From NCBI GenBank assembly GCA_018398815.1, contig CM031610.1:39990299-40054298 (forward strand): a stretch of 64,000 nt of DNA, written 5' to 3'. This DNA is from Conus ventricosus (Eukaryota > Mollusca > Gastropoda > Neogastropoda > Conidae). Positions 59,501 through 64,000 of the stretch are shown here, one piece after another (position 1 is the first letter of the stretch; each line of letters starts with the position of its first letter). The position numbers and the translations under genes are program-made. The notes beneath the pieces were generated by a model, which saw nothing but the letters and a program-made list of their open reading frames with translations, had not been told where the DNA came from and did not search any database.

Positions 59501-60689
59501 AAGATGTTATTTAAAACGATCAGGAAAAACACAGGGTTAAGCAAAAAATGAAAAACTGAAAAATTTTGTAAATTATATTGAAAACCCGGGTAACCCCTTT
59601 CAGTATATTTGTTTTTTAGGGGCTTATTTTTGGTTTTCTTGCAGAGAACAGGAATAAAGGGGGGTTTTAGGCCCTTTTCGCCCAAAAAACCGGGGGTGAA
59701 AACAAGTGAGCCAGGATTTAAAATACTTTTCCTACAGCACAATTGCCCGGGTAGGCCTTGGGCCCCTTTCTGAGGGCCCCGGGGGGGTGGGGGTACAGGG
59801 GGGTCGGGAATAAACCCCTTTGGGGGTACGGCCCCCTTGGGGTGGGGCACGCAGCGGCCCTTGGGGGGTGGGGGGGGGGGGGGGGGGGGCAAGGGGAAAT
59901 CCCTTTTTTCAACTTTTTGCAATTTATTACTCTTACAGGGATTTCCCCGGGACTTTCCAAAAAAATTTGGAAAACCCGACAGAAATCCCAAGTGGGAAAG
60001 TAAAGTTTAGGCCAAAAGTCGGTTTTAAACCCCCTTTTTAAAAATATACGTTCACTTTTTGGGCCCTGCTTTCACACACACACACAAAACACAAAACACA
60101 AACACAGGGAATCCCCCCATTCCAAACCCCTACTGTCAATACATTAGACTCCCAACAAAAACAAAACTTACGACTCCTGACAGGGCAAAACTAACTCCCA
60201 CTACAATAAAATCTTAAATACATTCAGACTCTTTTACCCGTAATAAAACGAAATTTTCCCAAATTTTTAAACCCAAAGGGAAAAAAAAAATTTTAGAAAT
60301 TTTAATTTTTTGTAAACCCAAAAATTTAAATACAAAAAAACCCCCCCCCCCCCCCCCAAAAGGGAAAAAAAAACCAAAAAATTTTTAAAAGAAACACCCA
60401 AAGGTAATCCGCAGCCGGGAAATTTTTAAAAAAAAACAGCTTAGCCTTTTCCCCAAAATTTCACAGGGTGTTTTGGGTTTTTCCCGCACATTTTTTAAAG
60501 ACTCCCTCAATGATTCAGGCCAGGGGCCACCCACCCCCTGGGTTCGGGGGAAATGCCCTGGTTTGGGGGGGGGCGAAACCTTTCCCCGGGCCCAAAAAAA
60601 TTTTAAAAAAGTCTTTATGGGAAATTTTAAAAAGTCTTAAAAAAACCTTTTTTTTATCTTTTATTTAATTACCCCTATTTCAGCAATTT
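41290..60689. other. Low-quality block 3 (19.4 kb, homopolymer-inflated)
   Basis: Runs of three to eight identical bases of all four types make up most of the block. Microsatellites inside it are broken into pieces such as CACACACCCCCAAAACACC (about 44410). No protein family is readable except the damaged RPL36A exon at its left end. ORFs here are not credible. The block begins after a 34-A run and ends at a 23-A run (60690-60712), after which normal sequence gradually returns. Confidence 0.8.
41428..41500 (-). pseudogene. RPL36A: RPL36A upstream exon, sequence corrupted
   Basis: The minus strand ends with an exon that should encode the conserved [20 protein letters not shown] then RKK. The frame ends AAG CCC TTT TTC AGG AAA AAG before GTAGGG, so Ile is read as Phe. 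Upstream, ACAGGAAGCA and GGGCAGACAAAG are recognisable, but bases between them have turned into T, G or C runs. The splice donor and phase still fit the next exon. I treat this as a sequence error, not a mutation. Confidence 0.75.
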
Positions 60690-60712
60690 AAAAAAAAAAA
60701 AAAAAAAAAAAA

Positions 60713-61707
60713 TAACCACAAACCATAATGATTTCATTTGCACAACTCACACATGAGGGACTTTTTTACACAATTTTCGCATGCACAAATGATTTTTAGG
60801 GGTTCAGACCCCCAAACTCTGCAAATTTCACGTAAAATTTTTTAAATGGCCATCAAAAATTTCAAGCCCCCTTCCGTTGCGCATGTAATGGGGGAATCGT
60901 TCCTTCAAACTCTCATTTATCACATGGAACAACAAAAAACGTCAAATTGGGGAAACGGGTCCTTCTCTCCCCTCTTTTGCCCACGAAAGTAAAACCGACA
61001 AAATTTTGTTTTTTGTGTTGGGGGGAAGGGACCTTTCCTTTGGGGCACATGGGAAAACCCAAAAATCCAAAAAAATTGGCCCTTCCCCTTCTAATTTCAC
61101 AACATACCATGATCAACTTTTTGAAACGATTTAAAACGAACCCAATGAAAATTTACCCCCAGAACCCAAGGGAGAATAGAGTGGTGTTCCTGTGCTTTAC
61201 TGCCAGTATCAATTCCCTATACTATGTCAGTAGTACCGTGCAAATGGCAGTAAAATGCCACTGAAGGTGATGGGAAACTACCAGTCACAGAGACGGTCAA
61301 AAGTGTTTGAACAAGATTTTTAAGCAAGTCAAATATTACACTTCTAAAGCTCAATTCATATAAATTTTAAACATCCTCTCTCTCAAGGATACATACACTA
61401 TACAGTGACACATTCTAAATAAAAGAGAAGGAAAAAAAAATGTACTCAAATGCAGATCCTCACATGAATACGTACACACACACAGACATAACAGAAACAT
61501 GCGCACAAATAGTTTTGATAGCCTGTATTAGTGTGAAAAGTACAATTAGAGTAAATTGATGGTGCTTGTTCTACTTGATTTTACAAACTTCAATGAGAAC
61601 TCTGAGTCTGAGGTACTGACTTTAATTTGTCCCATGGTTTTGTTTTTGTCCCCTCAATTTAAGCTGCCATGGGACAGTTTTCAAACAAATCTGAAGCTAT
61701 GAATTTT
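60713..61707. other. Intergenic, nothing recognised
   Basis: Quality improves from about 61.15 kb onward. No coding homology, RNA gene or repeat family was recognised. Confidence 0.4.
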
Positions 61708-61751
61708 AATAACCAGGGCTTAAAACAGGAGGAGGAAAAAACCACTGAAAC

Positions 61752-61785
61752 TAGGGGGGTCCGGGGGCATGCTCCCCCGGGAAAA
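61752..61785. repeat. G/C-rich subterminal tract of TIR element copy 2
   Basis: TAGGGGGGTCCGGGGGCATG followed by CTCCCCCGGG lies about 40 bp inside the left TIR, on the 3' side of the element's gene. It can fold on itself and parallels the tract at 14093-14170 in copy 1. Confidence 0.75.
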
Positions 61786-62137
61786 TTTTTTTAAAAACCG
61801 AGTGTAAATCTATGCCATTTCGCGCTTTCTGAACATAATTTCAAGAGTTATTTAGTGCATAAAAATTGCTGTAAACACATAATTATTACAGGAAGACATA
61901 TTTGGGACAAGGGGAGAAGGGGTTAAGCACATAATAAAATGAACACTCCCCCTTTAACGTGAGTGTTTTACAGGTGTTCACAAACTATAGTCTTTGGATG
62001 AAATCTCACTTCTGGGGTTGCTCAATAAGTTTCACTTTTCAGGTTTAAATGATCCCACAATATCAAGTTTGAAGTTGGTGCACACAAAGTCAGTAACTGC
62101 ATCAAACACTTTAAAGTTCAGTCTCATATAACAGATC

Positions 62138-62225
62138 AACTTGCGGAATCAGCACATTTTGAAAGTCACAATATCCAAATTTTGATAAATGAGAAACTTG
62201 TGGAATCAGCACACACTGAAAGTCA
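62138..62225. repeat. 57-bp-spaced duplication
   Basis: AACTTGYGGAATCAGCACA and the following GAAAGTCA occur at 62138 and 62195, inside TIR element copy 2. Confidence 0.85.
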
Positions 62226-62276
62226 AATTTTGAAGTTCCTAAATTATAATAAACACTGAAATACAGGATTTCACAA

Positions 62277-62279
<3 letters not shown>

Positions 62280-62318
<39 letters not shown>
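62280..62318. repeat. (CA)n microsatellite
   Basis: A pure CA run directly downstream of the stop of the zinc-finger gene in TIR copy 2. Confidence 0.95.
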
Positions 62319-62323
62319 CTTTG

Positions 62324-62961
62324 TCATTTGGGTGTTTGGGTGGTGGAGGCATTAAAGAAACATAGCAAGGAACTCTGTTTCTTCTTGCTGCTTGCATTGT
62401 CTGCACTGTCTTTGCCATCCACCTTCTTGCTTACTTGAATTTCAACCCTATCTTTGTCTGCTGTTTCCTTGCTTTCTCCTGTCTGGCTTTCACACTCTAC
62501 AATTTTTATTTCATTCTCATCCACCTTCTTGCTGACAACTTGACTTTGATTAGTTTGAACCCTATCTTTTTCCTTGCTGCCTCCCGCCTGGCTTGCACTC
62601 TCCACATTTTCTATATCACCCTCTTTTTTCCCCACAGGATTGCAATGTTCTATCCTGGCACGTTTTACTGCTGCTAAAGTGTCTTCAGTGACCTTTCTTG
62701 TAGTTCCACTCAGCGCCTTGACGTTTGACACGTGCTTCGCTGAACGAATGTGATCCAAGAGCTTTCTTCCCGCGACCACCGTAACACTTTCCTTAAGCAC
62801 AGTTTGCACCAAGCTAAACCTGGTGCAATAACTTTGCGAAGAAAGTCTCCAATGACTTCTTCGTCAACTTTCTGAAGCGTCCACTCCCATTTCCACTTGT
62901 TTTTAATTGCAGATTCGTCAAAAGATCGACCCGCATGAACAATGACTGCGCGCTCCGCCAT
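62324..62961 (-). pseudogene. BED-like zinc-finger protein with C-terminal PIP box, frameshifted
   Basis: The likely start is MAERAVIVHAGRSFDESAIK at 62961. Next come NKWKWEWTLQKVDEE and a finger start CKLC in the first frame. Near 62775 the frame changes, giving RKLLDHIRSAKHVSNVKAL, so the finger is C-x2-C...LLDH-x5-H. A long hydrophilic acidic/Lys linker follows (about 62360-62650) with twice-repeated VSKKVD. The protein ends KKKQSSLLCFFNAS, a full PIP-box match (QxxLxxFF) preceded by lysines. By sequence this is a small nuclear-type DNA-binding protein with a clamp-binding tail; function is inferred. It is the relative of the gene at 12613. Confidence 0.75.
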
Positions 62962-63076
62962 TTTGTTTTTTCCGGAAGTCCGACCGGAAACTTCTTCCAA
63001 GAATAATCAGGGGCCATAACTTCCGCGCAGTTGCTATGAACGCTTGCAAGCCGATCACGGATACCTTGCTCCTGTC

Positions 63077-63078
<2 letters not shown>

Positions 63079-63108
<30 letters not shown>
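63079..63108. repeat. Poly(T) run, 30 bp
   Basis: A pure T run about 50 bp inside the right TIR of copy 2, upstream of its gene. Confidence 0.95.
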
Positions 63109-63109
<1 letters not shown>

Positions 63110-63166
63110 ACAACCCGAAATCGCGGAATTCCGCCCAGACGCGGAACGTTTTAAGCCCTGAATAAC

Positions 63167-64000
63167 CTTCTTCAAAGAAAAAAGTATGTATAACAATTCA
63201 GTTTGAGTATCATGAACACAAGGACTTTCAACTACCAAGAACGCAGCACATGCAAGACAGGCATGTCGCAGCTTTTGTATCTTGTCACTCTCCTAATCCT
63301 ATGTTTTTTTTCCTCATTAAATTCTCTTTCATATGATAAAACAACTCCAGATCATTTCAAGATCACCGAGTGTCGTCAAAATCTAAGCCGAAATTGACCA
63401 CTGCACGAAAGATGAAGGCCACAGCACAGAAGAAATGGAAGGCACGTCAAACAGTTAGCCTATAGATGTGAGTTTTGAGAATATGTTGGTTGCAGTTTCA
63501 GCAAGGTTGCTCCCCCCAACCACCCTCTCCTCAAAATAATCTTGTCACAAATGTGACGACAAGGTGGTGCAATTTTCATGCATGCATGAATATACACCAA
63601 TACAGATAGATCTCCATTTGAATTTTGACCAACGTCCATCTCTCGCACAAACAGTATAGTTGTTATCTTATAATTTCATCAGTAGCTGTTCTCTGATACT
63701 AGAGAAAAAGAAATCATTTAAGCTGCATAAAAGTAAAACTTGAATAACGTCAGTACTGGTTGGTGTGATCCCAGTATCATCACAAGACTAGCACAGACTA
63801 AGAAGTACCTCATACTTTTACTACCAGCAGTTAATCACATGCACAGATTAAGAAAATAAAAAATTGTAAAACACAGGTCTGCCTATTGATACATGTCTCA
63901 AATGCTTTGGTCTCAAAGTATCCCTCAATAGAAAACCCATATTTTCATTGGTACCAGACTACCACCATTTCTGGTAGTGTGAACATAGCATTTTCACACA
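63167..64000. other. Right flank, nothing recognised
   Basis: Short ORFs such as 63203-63397 lack family resemblance. No repeat or RNA gene was recognised. Confidence 0.4.

Larger units (their letters stand above)
61714..63160 (-). mobile_element. TIR element of the CAGGG family, copy 2 (zinc-finger/PIP gene)
   Basis: The left end CAGGGCTTAAAAC and right end GTTTTAAGCCCTG form a perfect 13-bp inverted repeat. An exact 6-bp duplication AATAAC flanks it (61708-61713 and 63161-63166). The 1447-bp element carries its gene on the minus strand near the right end, an internal short duplication, a (CA)n tract and a G/C-rich tract (61752-61785) near the left end. Relative to the gene, the layout equals that of the copy at 12335-14211. 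No transposase is seen. Confidence 0.88.

Noticed and set aside
59452..59991. 179-codon proline-rich ORF
   Set aside because: Produced by G/C runs in low-quality block 3; no conserved features.

Overview
The window is nuclear DNA of an invertebrate animal. It has spliced genes, dense (CT)n and (CA)n microsatellites, a Penelope-like element, Ty3/gypsy LTR elements, a non-LTR retrotransposon fragment and TIR elements. The general look fits a marine mollusc such as a gastropod, but this is an inference; no marker here fixes the species. There are no bacterial-style operons, CRISPR arrays or rRNA genes.

Three host genes can be supported. (1) A mitochondrial manganese superoxide dismutase gene (SOD2) on the + strand, about 4.94-15.97 kb, has four coding exons whose lengths sum to 666 nt (221 residues) with matching phases and intact metal ligands. 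(2) An F-box protein gene on the + strand, 34.05-35.62 kb, has several frame breaks. (3) A ribosomal protein eL42 (RPL36A/RPL44) gene on the - strand, 39.94 to about 41.5 kb, has two clean 3' exons and one recognisable but corrupted upstream exon.

The rest is mostly mobile DNA. A 5'-truncated Penelope-like element (602-3105) has a 17-bp target duplication. The SOD2 introns hold a nested two-part ORF (8.7-9.87 kb) and two TIR elements (12335-14211 and 14376-15347). A gypsy element with a 2.15-kb LTR and a tRNA-Pro primer site lies at 20.6-24.64 kb. A LINE fragment lies at about 24.8-25.3 kb. A complete short-LTR gypsy element with a GTCTC target duplication spans 26643-31748. A second member of the TIR family spans 61714-63160.

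The most novel signal is the TIR family at 12.3 and 61.7 kb. Both copies begin CAGGG and end CCCTG, both are flanked by exact 6-bp duplications, and both carry a small gene with an NKWxWxW motif, a BED-like C2-H2 finger and a C-terminal PCNA-interacting (PIP-box-like) motif, plus a G/C-rich tract near the 3' TIR.

Three blocks (about 16.68-20.56, 35.88-37.93 and 41.29-60.69 kb) have abnormal, homopolymer-inflated sequence. The eL42 exon inside the third block is altered in the same manner, which points to an assembly or consensus artefact. No genes should be called there without resequencing. Frame breaks elsewhere may be partly of the same origin.
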